From contig JAEUIN010000043.1 in NCBI GenBank assembly GCA_016793115.1, positions 49,361 through 113,360 on the forward strand: a DNA stretch of 64,000 nucleotides, given 5' to 3'. This stretch comes from Planctomycetaceae bacterium. GTDB lineage: Bacteria > Planctomycetota > Planctomycetia > Pirellulales > PNKZ01. A program made the translations under genes and the position numbers. Positions 36,681 through 45,345 of this stretch are shown here, one piece after another (positions within the stretch are counted from its first letter, which is position 1; the number at the start of each line of letters is the position of its first letter). The notes beneath the pieces are model-generated. The model had not been told where the DNA came from, ran no database searches, and worked only from the letters and a program-made list of their open reading frames with translations.

Positions 36681-37970
36681 ATGCCGTTTTCTTCCGTGTT
36701 TCCCCGCCCACTGCGCCTGCGGGCGTTGGTTCTTGCGTCGATCTCTTGTGCAATATCGCCGACCCAGGCCGAAAACTGGCCTCAGTGGCGCGGACCCCGC
36801 AACGACGGCGTGAGCCTTGAAACCGGGCTGCCGACCACTTGGAGTGCGACCGAGAACGTCGTTTGGAAGACATCGCTGCCGGGGCCGGCCGGGGCGACGC
36901 CCGTTGTTTGGGGCGATCGTATTTTCCTGACCTCGGCCAAAGGAAACGAACTCGTCCTGATTAGCCTCAACACGGACGGCAAGATTCTGTGGGAGCGGAA
37001 ACTCGGCGACGGCGACCAAGTGGTTCGCGGCGACGAGGGGAATTCTGCCAGCCCGTCGCCCTCGACCGATGGGAAACACGTCTGGGCCATGCTGGGCACC
37101 GGCGAGTTGGCCTGCTTCGATTTCGACGGCAACGAGATCTGGAAGTTCAACTTGCAAGATCGCTACGGCAAGTTCGACATCCAGTTCGGCATGACGTCGA
37201 CCCCGGTGCTCGACGGCGATCGGCTTTACGTGCAACTCCTGCATACCGGCTACTATCTGCTCGCCGCGCTGAATAAAAACACCGGCGAAGACATTTGGAA
37301 GCATGAGCGACAAAGCGATGCGAAAGCGGAATGCGAGCATTCGTACGCCTCGCCCGTGCTCTATCGCGACGGCGACAACGAGTTTCTGCTCGTCCACGGG
37401 GCCGACTACGTGACCGCGCATAGCTTGAAAGACGGTTCCGAAATCTTCCGGTGCGGCGGCCTCAATCCGGAAGGCAAATACAACATGACGCTCCGCTTCG
37501 TCGCCTCGCCGGTCGCCGCCGAAGGCTTGGTCGTCGTACCGTCGGCGAAGAACGGCCCGGTTCTCGGTTTGAGCGTCCATGCCAAAGGCGACATCACGAA
37601 ATCGGCCGAGGGGCACATCTGGCGTCGCGATGAAAACACGCCCGACGTCCCGAGCCCGCTCGTCTACGACGGCCTCGTTTATCTGTGCCGCGAAAACGGC
37701 ATCTTGATCTGCTTGGATGCGAAGACCGGCAAGGAATACTACATGGAGCGCACGCATTCGCAGCGGCATCGGGCGTCGCCGGTTTACGCCGACGGCAAGA
37801 TTTATCTGATGGCCCGCGACGGCGTGTCGACCGTCGTGAAGGCCGGCAAGAAGTTCGAGGTGTTGGCGACGAACGACATCGGCGAAGCGGTCTCGGCCTC
37901 GCCCGTGATTTCAAACGGGCGGATTTATCTTCGCACCTACGATTCGCTGGTGGCGATCGGCAAGAAGTAA
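36681..37970 (+). CDS. Secreted PQQ-like beta-propeller repeat protein
   Basis: A 429-residue protein. The ATG at 36681 begins a signal peptide (LRALVLASISCAISPTQA). The mature part starts WPQWRGPRNDGVS, the standard opening of planctomycete PQQ-binding-like (outer membrane assembly BamB-like) propellers, and shows repeating blades of the form GKILWERKLG, GNEIWKFNL, GEDIWKHE and GKEYYMERTH. No quinone-binding Cys pair is evident, so a dehydrogenase role is not supported. An open frame reaches back to 36588 but lacks a secretion signal in the right place. The function of this large family is unknown; the FG-GAP repeat gene follows 30 bases later. Confidence 0.88.
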   Translation: MPFSSVFPRPLRLRALVLASISCAISPTQAENWPQWRGPRNDGVSLETGLPTTWSATENVVWKTSLPGPAGATPVVWGDRIFLTSAKGNELVLISLNTDGKILWERKLGDGDQVVRGDEGNSASPSPSTDGKHVWAMLGTGELACFDFDGNEIWKFNLQDRYGKFDIQFGMTSTPVLDGDRLYVQLLHTGYYLLAALNKNTGEDIWKHERQSDAKAECEHSYASPVLYRDGDNEFLLVHGADYVTAHSLKDGSEIFRCGGLNPEGKYNMTLRFVASPVAAEGLVVVPSAKNGPVLGLSVHAKGDITKSAEGHIWRRDENTPDVPSPLVYDGLVYLCRENGILICLDAKTGKEYYMERTHSQRHRASPVYADGKIYLMARDGVSTVVKAGKKFEVLATNDIGEAVSASPVISNGRIYLRTYDSLVAIGKK

Positions 37971-38000
37971 CGATCGCTACGCAACAAGAGGATCCATCTG

Positions 38001-39215
38001 ATGATGAACCGCATCGTCGCTTCGCTGATCGTCGCCTGTTGGGCGGTGACGGCGCCGGCCGCCGAGATTCCGCTGGAAACGCAGGAAATTGCGACCGATC
38101 TCGGCGTCGGTTATGCCGTGAACATCGTCGACATGAACGGCGACAAAAAGCCGGACATCGTCGTCGTGGATCAAACGCGCGTCGTCTGGTACGAGAATCC
38201 GACGTGGCAAGTTCACACGCTGATTCAGGATCAGACGAAGAAGGACAACGTCTGTCTCGCTCCCTACGATCTCGACGGCGACGGTCGTACCGAGTTCGCT
38301 CTCGGCGCAGATTGGCGGCCGTTCGATTCGACGACCGGCGGTACGATTCAATGGTTGTCGGCGCCGGCGGCGGGGAGCGATGAGCATTGGATCGTGCGGC
38401 AAATCGCCGAGGAACCGACGACGCACCGCTGCCGCTGGGCCGATCTCGACGGCGACGGCCGCGGCGAGCTGATCGTAGTGCCGCTGATGGGGCGCGGTAC
38501 GACCAAACCGCACTTCCAAGAAGCGGGCGTTCGGGTCTTGGCGTTTTCGATTCCCCAAGATCCGGTCCGTGACCGCTGGCCGATGCGCGTGCTGAACGAC
38601 GAGATGCACGTCACACATAACTTTCAAATGGTCGACGTCGACGGCGACCGCGACCTCGACATGCTTTGCACGAGCTTCGAGGGAGTGAACCTGTTGACGA
38701 ACGACGGCCGCGGCAACTTCGCGCGGAAACTAATCGGGGCCGGCAATCAAGAGACCTCGCCCAATAAAGGCGCCAGCGAAATCAAGCTCGGCAAGCTCGC
38801 CGGCGGCGGTCGCTACATCGCCACGATCGAGCCTTGGCACGGCCATCAAGTCGTCGTCTACACCGAGCCGGCGGATCCGGCGACGGGCCTATGGCGACGC
38901 CATGTGGTCGACGATCAGTTGAAGTGGGGACACGCCGTGTGGTGCGCGAACCTCGACGACGACGCCGATCAAGAGTTGGTGATCGGCGTTCGCGACGATC
39001 TCGACGAGAAAGACCCGACGAAGCGGCGAGGCTTGCGGTTGTATCAGCCCGTCGATGCGGCGGCCGGAAAGTGGAGTCGGCAAGACGTCGATGCCGGAGC
39101 CGTCGCGATTGAAGACCTCGCGACGGCCGATTTCGACGGCGACGGGCGAGAAGACGTCGTCGCCGTGGGTCGGCAAACGCATAATGCGCGGATATATTGG
39201 AACCGCCCCAAATAA
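38001..39215 (+). CDS. Secreted FG-GAP/VCBS repeat protein
   Basis: A 404-residue protein with a signal peptide (IVASLIVACWAVTAPAA). Repeating Asp-rich calcium-type loops are visible: DMNGDKKPDIVVVD, DLDGDGRTEFALG, DLDGDGRGELIVV, DVDGDRDLDMLC, DFDGDGREDVVAV. These are typical of FG-GAP/VCBS propellers, which act outside the cytoplasm in binding or adhesion. A GA-rich AGAGGA ribosome-binding site precedes the ATG. It is likely co-transcribed with the preceding PQQ-repeat gene. No catalytic motif is seen. Confidence 0.88.
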   Translation: MMNRIVASLIVACWAVTAPAAEIPLETQEIATDLGVGYAVNIVDMNGDKKPDIVVVDQTRVVWYENPTWQVHTLIQDQTKKDNVCLAPYDLDGDGRTEFALGADWRPFDSTTGGTIQWLSAPAAGSDEHWIVRQIAEEPTTHRCRWADLDGDGRGELIVVPLMGRGTTKPHFQEAGVRVLAFSIPQDPVRDRWPMRVLNDEMHVTHNFQMVDVDGDRDLDMLCTSFEGVNLLTNDGRGNFARKLIGAGNQETSPNKGASEIKLGKLAGGGRYIATIEPWHGHQVVVYTEPADPATGLWRRHVVDDQLKWGHAVWCANLDDDADQELVIGVRDDLDEKDPTKRRGLRLYQPVDAAAGKWSRQDVDAGAVAIEDLATADFDGDGREDVVAVGRQTHNARIYWNRPK

Positions 39216-39243
39216 CGGTTCTTTCACGTCCGAAGAGCGAGCG

Positions 39244-39693
39244 ATGGCGACGATGGTATGTCGAGGTGTCCGCGGAGCGACGACGGTCGAGCACGACACG
39301 CGCGAAGAAATTCTGATCGCGACGCGACAGTTGCTGGCGCTGATGATCCGCTTGAACGGCATCGAGCCGGCCGACGTCGCCAGCGTCATCTTCTCGACGA
39401 CGACCGATTTGAACGCCGAATTCCCGGCCGTGGCCGCGCGGCAGTTGGGGTGGATCGACACGGCGCTGCTCTGTACGCACGAACTCGACGTGCCCGGCTC
39501 GCTGCGTAAGTGCATTCGCGTGCTGGTGCATTGGAACACGACGAAGCCGGCTTGTGAAATTCAGCACGTCTACGTTCGCGAAGCGGTGCGGCTGCGTCCG
39601 GACCTGTCGCGCCTGCCGCCGGTCGATTTCGACGAACTCGAAAAATGGATCGAGCAAGCCGTGGCGGCACACGCCGCCGGCCGGCAGCGCTAG
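39244..39693 (+). CDS. aroH: Chorismate mutase, AroH type
   Basis: A 149-residue monofunctional chorismate mutase of the Bacillus AroH class, converting chorismate to prephenate for Phe/Tyr synthesis as a trimer. VCRGVRGATTV contains the substrate-binding Arg; CTHELDVPGSLRKCIRVLVH contains the Glu and Arg equivalent to Glu78 and Arg90; HVYVREAVRLRPDLS contains the conserved Tyr. A second ATG at 39253 is possible. The gene starts 28 bases after the FG-GAP gene. Confidence 0.94.
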   Translation: MATMVCRGVRGATTVEHDTREEILIATRQLLALMIRLNGIEPADVASVIFSTTTDLNAEFPAVAARQLGWIDTALLCTHELDVPGSLRKCIRVLVHWNTTKPACEIQHVYVREAVRLRPDLSRLPPVDFDELEKWIEQAVAAHAAGRQR

Positions 39694-39732
39694 CACTGCC
39701 GCGCTTTTCTCTCGCCGGCAATACCCTCCGTT

Positions 39733-41052
39733 GTGACGTTGCGGCCGGCCGTCGGTTTCCGCTACTCATACCGCGCCGAATCGACGCCGGCATCGGCCCT
39801 CGCATTATGCGTCGTCCTTGGTCGTCTCCCTGCCGTGTTCGATTTGCCCCACAAAGACTCGACGTTCGTCGTCAGAGGCACGCGCGCTGCGCGCCGCGCG
39901 CTGGCGCGCTGCCTCGTGGGGCTCTGCTTCGCAACGAGTGCGGCCCAAGTCGACGCTCAGTCGTCGGGCGGGGTCAAACTGAATACTCCGCCGACCTCTC
40001 TCGGCGGAGCGGCCGCCGTGAGATCGCCGGCACTCTCCTCGGCTGCCTCCGTCACGAACGCGTCGAACGGCGCAAGCCGGTCGATTCCGCCCGCCGGTCT
40101 GTCGGTCCAAGAGCCGCCGCGACAACTGCTCACCTCGCAGCCGCCGCTGAGTTTCGATCCCTACTCGGCCCCTGCGCCGCAGCCGGTGTTGCAGGATCCC
40201 ACGCGTTCCTGGCTGGTGGGCGCGCGCGAACCGATACCGGATGAAACCATCTGGGACGACGCTTACGGCGTTTACGATCGCGAAGCGTATCACGATTGGT
40301 CGCTCCAATTGATGCCCGCCGGTTTGGTCTACAAGTCGTATCTGGCGGGCGTCAAAGAATCGCGTATGGCCACGGTCTTCAACTACGACAAAAACCAAAA
40401 ATGGATCTGGGACATCACGCTCGGCGGCCGCGTCGCGCTCTTGCGTTACGGCACGACGAACGCCGTGCGTCCCGAAGGCTTTGAAATCGACTTAGAAGGA
40501 GCCGCGATGCCGCGGCTCAATTTGATGGAGGAAGAAGACCTTGACGCGGTCGACTTTCGCGCCGGTTTACCCGTCACTTACGGCATCGGCCGGTGGCAAA
40601 CCAAGGTCGCCTACTATCACCTCAGCGCCCACGCCGGCGATGAGTTTCTGGAACGCAATCCCGGGTTTCAACGCGTGAACTACGTGCGCGAAATGTTCGT
40701 CGTCGGGCAGTCGTACTACATCACCGACGACGTGCGGCTATACGGCGAAGCCGGCTACGGGTTCTACACCGACGTGGCGGAACCGTGGGAGTTTCAGTTC
40801 GGCGCCGACTACAGCCCGTTGTGCGCGCCGGGAGCCCGCGGGGCTCCGTTCGCGGCCATCAACGGCTACCTGCGGGAAGAAGTCAATTTCGGCGGCAACG
40901 TCGTCGTTCAGGCCGGCTGGCAGTGGCGACCGCGGAACCGTGGGCAAACGGTGCGCATCGGCTTGCAGTATTACAACGGGAAGAGCGAGCAGTTCGAGTT
41001 CTACAACCAGAATGAGAACAAAGTCGGCATCGGCATCTGGTACGACTACTAA
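39733..41052 (+). CDS. DUF1207 family outer-membrane-type protein
   Basis: A protein of up to 439 residues (GTG 39733; the GTG at 39835 gives 405 and a tighter signal region LARCLVGLCFATSAAQVDA). A Ser/Pro/Ala-rich stretch is followed from about residue 165 by a beta-rich domain: SLQLMPAGLVYKSYLAGVKE, then alternating aromatic strands such as WQTKVAYYHLSAHAGDEFLE, VRLYGEAGYGFYTD and TVRIGLQYYNGKSEQF, ending in VGIGIWYDY. The aromatic C-terminus and strand pattern suggest an outer-membrane barrel. DUF1207 has no assigned function. It converges with the desaturase gene with a single base between stops. Confidence 0.78.
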   Translation: MTLRPAVGFRYSYRAESTPASALALCVVLGRLPAVFDLPHKDSTFVVRGTRAARRALARCLVGLCFATSAAQVDAQSSGGVKLNTPPTSLGGAAAVRSPALSSAASVTNASNGASRSIPPAGLSVQEPPRQLLTSQPPLSFDPYSAPAPQPVLQDPTRSWLVGAREPIPDETIWDDAYGVYDREAYHDWSLQLMPAGLVYKSYLAGVKESRMATVFNYDKNQKWIWDITLGGRVALLRYGTTNAVRPEGFEIDLEGAAMPRLNLMEEEDLDAVDFRAGLPVTYGIGRWQTKVAYYHLSAHAGDEFLERNPGFQRVNYVREMFVVGQSYYITDDVRLYGEAGYGFYTDVAEPWEFQFGADYSPLCAPGARGAPFAAINGYLREEVNFGGNVVVQAGWQWRPRNRGQTVRIGLQYYNGKSEQFEFYNQNENKVGIGIWYDY

Positions 41053-41053
41053 G

Positions 41054-42229
41054 CTACGGCATTGTGACGGCGCAACCGGAAAATCGCGGTGCCGATCGCT
41101 GCGACGGCGCAGTGGGAGTGCCGTCGTAGTCGAGCCATTGCCGATTCGTGAAGTCGTAAAGCCGACACGTCTTCCAGAGCCGCCACAGGAACGCGGGCGT
41201 CAGGCGTTCCACCAGCACGTCGTCCGGATAGGCCGTTTCGAGCGCTTCTTGCGCCCTCGAGAGTTCGTAGAGCGGAACCCGCGGATCGACGTGATGAGCC
41301 GCGTGTTCGAGAATGTGATGCCACAATCCATTGAGATGCAGGGGGAGCACAATGTGCGTGGAACTGCGCAGGTTCGCCGTGACGTAGTCCCACTCCTCGA
41401 TCGAGCCGAACCAGACGGAACGCGGGTGGGTGTGCTGAACGAAGTCGACGAACCCAATGAGGAATGACCACATTAGATAAGGAACGACGAGCGCCCAAAT
41501 CAGAGTTTCAACGGCCGAACTTGGGCGGGGCCAACTCCACGCGGCGTGTTCGACCGCGCGCCCCAGAGCGAACATCGCTCCAAACACAAAAAACGCGTAA
41601 GCGGCGACGCAGGCGCGGTCGACTTGAAACTGTTTCCATTCCGATCGGAGTCGACTCCGATCGGCCAAGAGAAACCGCGGTAGCCAGTTGTGAACCGTCC
41701 AATAGAACGGTAGGCCGAGAGGCGTACGCAAAAGTCGGTAGTAGGCGCGCTGCCAGCGCGGGGCCGCCCAATACTCTTCATACGACCAGGGCTGCCAAAC
41801 GACGTCTTCGCCGCGAACTCGCAGGAAGCGATGGTGCCGCACGTTGTGGTTGTAACGCCAAGACGCGAGCGGCACGTAAGCCGGGAGGAACGCCAGTCGG
41901 GCCAGAATCCGGTTGCCGCGCCGCGACGGCACGAAACTCGAGTGCGCCGCATCGTGGCCGATGATGAAGAGGCCGCCGATCGAAAACGCGGCGACGACGG
42001 CGAAAATCATGCGCCCGATCCAAGTCGGAGCCAGGCAGGCGCCGGCCGTTCCGAGAAACACCCCTAAGTAGTCGATGCCGAACATCGCCAGCGCAGGCAG
42101 ATAGCGCCGCCGCCGTGTACGCTCGGGAATGGCGCGCAAGACATTGGCCGTCGTGGTCCGACCTACAGTCGATGATTCGGCGACTGTGTGCATCTGGTTC
42201 GCTTGTCCGTGGGTTCGGGAACGCGCCAA
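41054..42229 (-). CDS. Membrane fatty acid desaturase
   Basis: A 391-residue membrane di-iron desaturase. The three histidine clusters are HDAAH at 92-96, HNVRHH at 128-133 and HILEHAAHH at 305-313, between hydrophobic segments (GLFIIG, LIWALVVPYLMWSFLIGF). It introduces a double bond into an acyl chain, usually as phospholipid or acyl-carrier ester. An internal start at Met13 (42193) is possible. It stands alone between the DUF1207 and DedA genes and is not obviously part of the PKS array. Confidence 0.9.
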   Translation of the reverse strand: MARSRTHGQANQMHTVAESSTVGRTTTANVLRAIPERTRRRRYLPALAMFGIDYLGVFLGTAGACLAPTWIGRMIFAVVAAFSIGGLFIIGHDAAHSSFVPSRRGNRILARLAFLPAYVPLASWRYNHNVRHHRFLRVRGEDVVWQPWSYEEYWAAPRWQRAYYRLLRTPLGLPFYWTVHNWLPRFLLADRSRLRSEWKQFQVDRACVAAYAFFVFGAMFALGRAVEHAAWSWPRPSSAVETLIWALVVPYLMWSFLIGFVDFVQHTHPRSVWFGSIEEWDYVTANLRSSTHIVLPLHLNGLWHHILEHAAHHVDPRVPLYELSRAQEALETAYPDDVLVERLTPAFLWRLWKTCRLYDFTNRQWLDYDGTPTAPSQRSAPRFSGCAVTMP

Positions 42230-42309
42230 GGCGGCCCGTCGGACGGCGTACGAATGCGAATCACATGCCGATGAGCGGTAATTCGGCGTAAGGAATCAGG
42301 CTCGATTGC

Positions 42310-43026
42310 TTAGGAAGCGTTGCGGCGGGCACGTCCGTCGCGCCAAGCCCGATACGTTTTCGTGAGCAGCGGCAAGATCGAGAGAAAAACGACCAAAATG
42401 ACGACTTTGTCGACGTGCTTGGCGATTTCGAACTGCGGTCCGAAAAACTGCTTCAAGAGCGGGTCGAGCATGTAACCGATGAACAACATGCTCACGATCC
42501 AGGCGATGCCGCCGAAGACGTTGAACGACAGAAACGATTTGTATTCCATCTTCGCCGCCCCGGCCACGACGGGGACAAACGTCCGAATCAGCGGTATGAA
42601 GCGGGCGATGATGATCGTCTTGCCGCCGTGCAGTTCGTAGTAGGACTTGGCCGCGAGTAGGTGATCGCGTTTGAAAAGTCGACTCTCCGGGCGATTGAAA
42701 ATCGCCGGGCCCGCTTTGGCGCCGATCGCATAGCCGATCGTGTCGCCGATGATGGCCGCGGCGCACAGCGACAGCCCCAGCGGCAAGATCGGCCATTCGG
42801 CGCTCCGGGCCACGATGCCCGTCACGACGAGCAGCGAATCGCCGGGGAGCAAGAACCCGATCAGCAACCCGGTCTCGGTAAAGATGATGAGGTTGACCGA
42901 GACGAACGCGGCCCACATCACGCCCGGCTGCTTGAGCGCTTCGATATAGCGTTCCGGATGCTGCAAATTGCGCGGATCGGCGAAGGTGACGATTAGATTG
43001 CCGATCTGGCTGAAAAAGTCTTCCAT
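42310..43026 (-). CDS. DedA/VTT family membrane protein
   Basis: A 238-residue polytopic protein of the DedA (SNARE-associated, VTT) family. The conserved core is ETGLLIGFLLPGDSLLVVTG and FIPLIRTFVPVVAGAAKM, including the Arg essential in DedA proteins, with GDTIGYAIGAKAG between. Members are implicated in polyprenyl-phosphate and lipid flipping and proton-motive homeostasis. It starts 160 bases from the divergent symporter gene, so a shared promoter region lies between. Confidence 0.92.
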   Translation of the reverse strand: MEDFFSQIGNLIVTFADPRNLQHPERYIEALKQPGVMWAAFVSVNLIIFTETGLLIGFLLPGDSLLVVTGIVARSAEWPILPLGLSLCAAAIIGDTIGYAIGAKAGPAIFNRPESRLFKRDHLLAAKSYYELHGGKTIIIARFIPLIRTFVPVVAGAAKMEYKSFLSFNVFGGIAWIVSMLFIGYMLDPLLKQFFGPQFEIAKHVDKVVILVVFLSILPLLTKTYRAWRDGRARRNAS

Positions 43027-43185
43027 AGGGGGCGTTGCTGCGGCTCTCTCGGCGAGGGAATCGGAGGCGGGGAACTCGGCGGAAGTCTAGCCGGAACTAA
43101 GCCCTACGGGTAGTGCGACGGTCGTCGGCTCTCGATAGAATGATCGCCGCTTCGGGCAATTGCCAATCGACATCGTGAGAAGATT

Positions 43186-44535
43186 GTGAACGAAATCGCC
43201 TCGACGCGTCGCGGTTTGCCGCTGCACACGAAGATTCTGATCGGGCTGGTCGTCGGTGCGGTGAGCGGATTGATCGCCAACGTCGTCGCCGCACGTTCGC
43301 CCGCCGTCGCCGACGCGGTCGGGTTCGCCGCCTCGAATATCGCCGAGCCGATCGGCAAAGTGTTTCTCCGCCTCGTCATCATGGTCGTCGTGCCGTTGGT
43401 GTTCTCGGCGCTCGCGCTGGGCGTGCTCGAACTGGGCGACGTGCGCCGGCTGGGCCGAGTCGGTTTGCGCACGCTGGGGTTTACGCTCATTTTGTCGTTC
43501 TCGAGCGTCGCGATCGGGATCGGTTTGGTCAATTTGTTCAAACCGGGCGCGGCCTTGCCGCCGGAGAAACGCGCCGACCTGAATGCGCGCTACGCGGACG
43601 TCGCTACGGGCGCGGAGAAGAAAGCGGCGCAAAGCAAGAGCGTGCGCGATACCTTGCTCGATTTGCTTCCGGAGAATCCGCTGCAAGAAATGGTGGGCGC
43701 CGTCGACGGCACGAGCAAGGGGAACGGCATGCTCGCCGTGATGGTGTTCTCGTTGATCGTCGGCGTCGCGCTGACCGTGACGCCGGACCGCACTCAGGCG
43801 CTCGTGCAAGTCTTGCAAGGCATTTTCGACGTGACGATGACGATCATCGGCTTCGCGATGAGGCTCGCGCCGTACGCCGTCGCTTGTTTGCTGTTCGCGG
43901 TCACCGCGCAATTGGGGTTCGACATCTTGTTGACGCTGCTGCGTTTCGTCGGCACGGTGCTGCTCGGCCTAGGACTGCAAATGTTCGTCGTCTACCCGCT
44001 GCTGCTGGTCTTCGCGGCGCGAATACGGCCGGTCGAGTTCTTTCGCAAGGTCTCCGAAGCGATTTTTACCGCGTTCGGCACCAGCAGTTCGAACGCCACG
44101 CTGCCGACTTCGCTGCGTGTGGCTCGCGACGAATTGAAACTCAAGCCCGAGGTGTCGCAGTTCGTGCTGACCGTCGGAGCGACGGCCAATCAGAACGGCA
44201 CGGCGCTCTTTGAAGGCGTGGTGGTCCTCTTTCTCGCCCAGGTGTTCGGCGTCGCCCTGTCGGTCGGACAGCAAGTCACCGTGGTGCTGATGGCCGTATT
44301 GGCCGGGGTCGGCACGGCGGGCGTGCCCGGCGGTTCGATTCCGCTGATCGTCATCGTGTTGAAGACCGTTCAGGTTCCCGCCGAAGGCATTGCGATCATC
44401 ATCGGCGTCGACCGCTTGCTCGACATGTGCCGCACGACGCTCAACGTCACCGGCGACTTGGTGTTGGCCGCTTGCGTGTCGCGCGTGGAAGATCGCGAGC
44501 CGGGAGCGCCCATTCCGGATTCTGTTCAGGGCTGA
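43186..44535 (+). CDS. Dicarboxylate/amino acid:cation symporter (DAACS/GltP type)
   Basis: A 449-residue inner-membrane transporter with about eight hydrophobic segments. The hairpin motif is AFGTSSSNATLPTSLRVARD, and GATANQNGTALFEGVVVLFL is the conserved cation/substrate-binding segment, followed by GVGTAGVPGGSIPLIVIVL. These mark the glutamate/C4-dicarboxylate symporter family; substrate preference is not decided. Translation starts at a GTG. It converges with the pyrophosphatase gene. Confidence 0.94.
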   Translation: MNEIASTRRGLPLHTKILIGLVVGAVSGLIANVVAARSPAVADAVGFAASNIAEPIGKVFLRLVIMVVVPLVFSALALGVLELGDVRRLGRVGLRTLGFTLILSFSSVAIGIGLVNLFKPGAALPPEKRADLNARYADVATGAEKKAAQSKSVRDTLLDLLPENPLQEMVGAVDGTSKGNGMLAVMVFSLIVGVALTVTPDRTQALVQVLQGIFDVTMTIIGFAMRLAPYAVACLLFAVTAQLGFDILLTLLRFVGTVLLGLGLQMFVVYPLLLVFAARIRPVEFFRKVSEAIFTAFGTSSSNATLPTSLRVARDELKLKPEVSQFVLTVGATANQNGTALFEGVVVLFLAQVFGVALSVGQQVTVVLMAVLAGVGTAGVPGGSIPLIVIVLKTVQVPAEGIAIIIGVDRLLDMCRTTLNVTGDLVLAACVSRVEDREPGAPIPDSVQG

Positions 44536-44572
44536 GTTCGCGGCCGACTCCGGAGCGAAGGCGACGCCGCGC

Positions 44573-45142
44573 TTAATGCTTGTCGGACTGCGTCGCGGCG
44601 ATGCCCGCTTCCGGATTCGCGTGGTAGCGCTCGACGGCCTTCTTCACTTCGTCCGTCGCCGCCCGCGCGACGTCCCAACCCTGCGGTTCGATGTGAATGC
44701 CTTCGAGTTGCTTGTAGGTCGCGAAGAAGTGTTCGACTTCGCGAAGATAGTGCGAAGCGACGTCGTGCAGGTCTTTGTACTCGGCAAAGAGCGGGTCGGT
44801 GTCTGGGACGCCGAGCACCTTGAAGTCGTTGGCGCCGCGATCCTTCATGCGAAACAAACCGACCACGCGGGCTTGAATCAGGCAGCCGCTGAACGTCGGC
44901 TCGTTGACCATGACCAGAATGTCGAGGGCGTCGCCGTCTTCGGCGAGCGTCTGCGGAATGAATCCATAATCGCCCGGATAGTGACTCGACGAATACAAGA
45001 AGCGATCAAGCCGAATCAGGCCGGTGTTCTTGTCGATTTCGAACTTGCTGCGCCGCCCCTTCGGGATCTCGACGATGGCGTTGACGACCGACGGAATATC
45101 GGTCCCGGGCGGCACCGACATGTATTGATTGCGAAACGACAT
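44573..45142 (-). CDS. ppa: Inorganic pyrophosphatase
   Basis: A 189-residue family I pyrophosphatase, hydrolysing PPi to phosphate. KFEIDKNTGLIRLDRFLYSS and YPGDYGFIPQTLAEDGDALD contain the acidic metal-binding residues; the signature reads DGDALDILV, with Ala where Pro is usual. The start at 45142 (MSFRNQYMSVPPGTDIP) is preferred; the frame stays open to 45301 without homology. Confidence 0.94.
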   Translation of the reverse strand: MSFRNQYMSVPPGTDIPSVVNAIVEIPKGRRSKFEIDKNTGLIRLDRFLYSSSHYPGDYGFIPQTLAEDGDALDILVMVNEPTFSGCLIQARVVGLFRMKDRGANDFKVLGVPDTDPLFAEYKDLHDVASHYLREVEHFFATYKQLEGIHIEPQGWDVARAATDEVKKAVERYHANPEAGIAATQSDKH

Positions 45143-45345
45143 GAATGGCGTTCTAGCTGCGGAGAGTGCTCTGCCCACGGATGTTGTCGAGCGACGAAGC
45201 CGGTGAGCGCGGTCGAAGCCGAGGCGACGGTCTTGGGATTTCGTGCGAAACGTTCCGAGACGGCGTTCCGTGAAGGTAAATCGATCGCTCGTTCTTGCCA
45301 ACCCTTAACGAGGATTTGACGACGACGAGATTTGGCGTCCGGCCT

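Noticed and set aside
36681..37970. Quinoprotein (PQQ) dehydrogenase
   Set aside because: Propeller blades are present but the catalytic Asp/Cys-pair features of PQQ dehydrogenases were not found.
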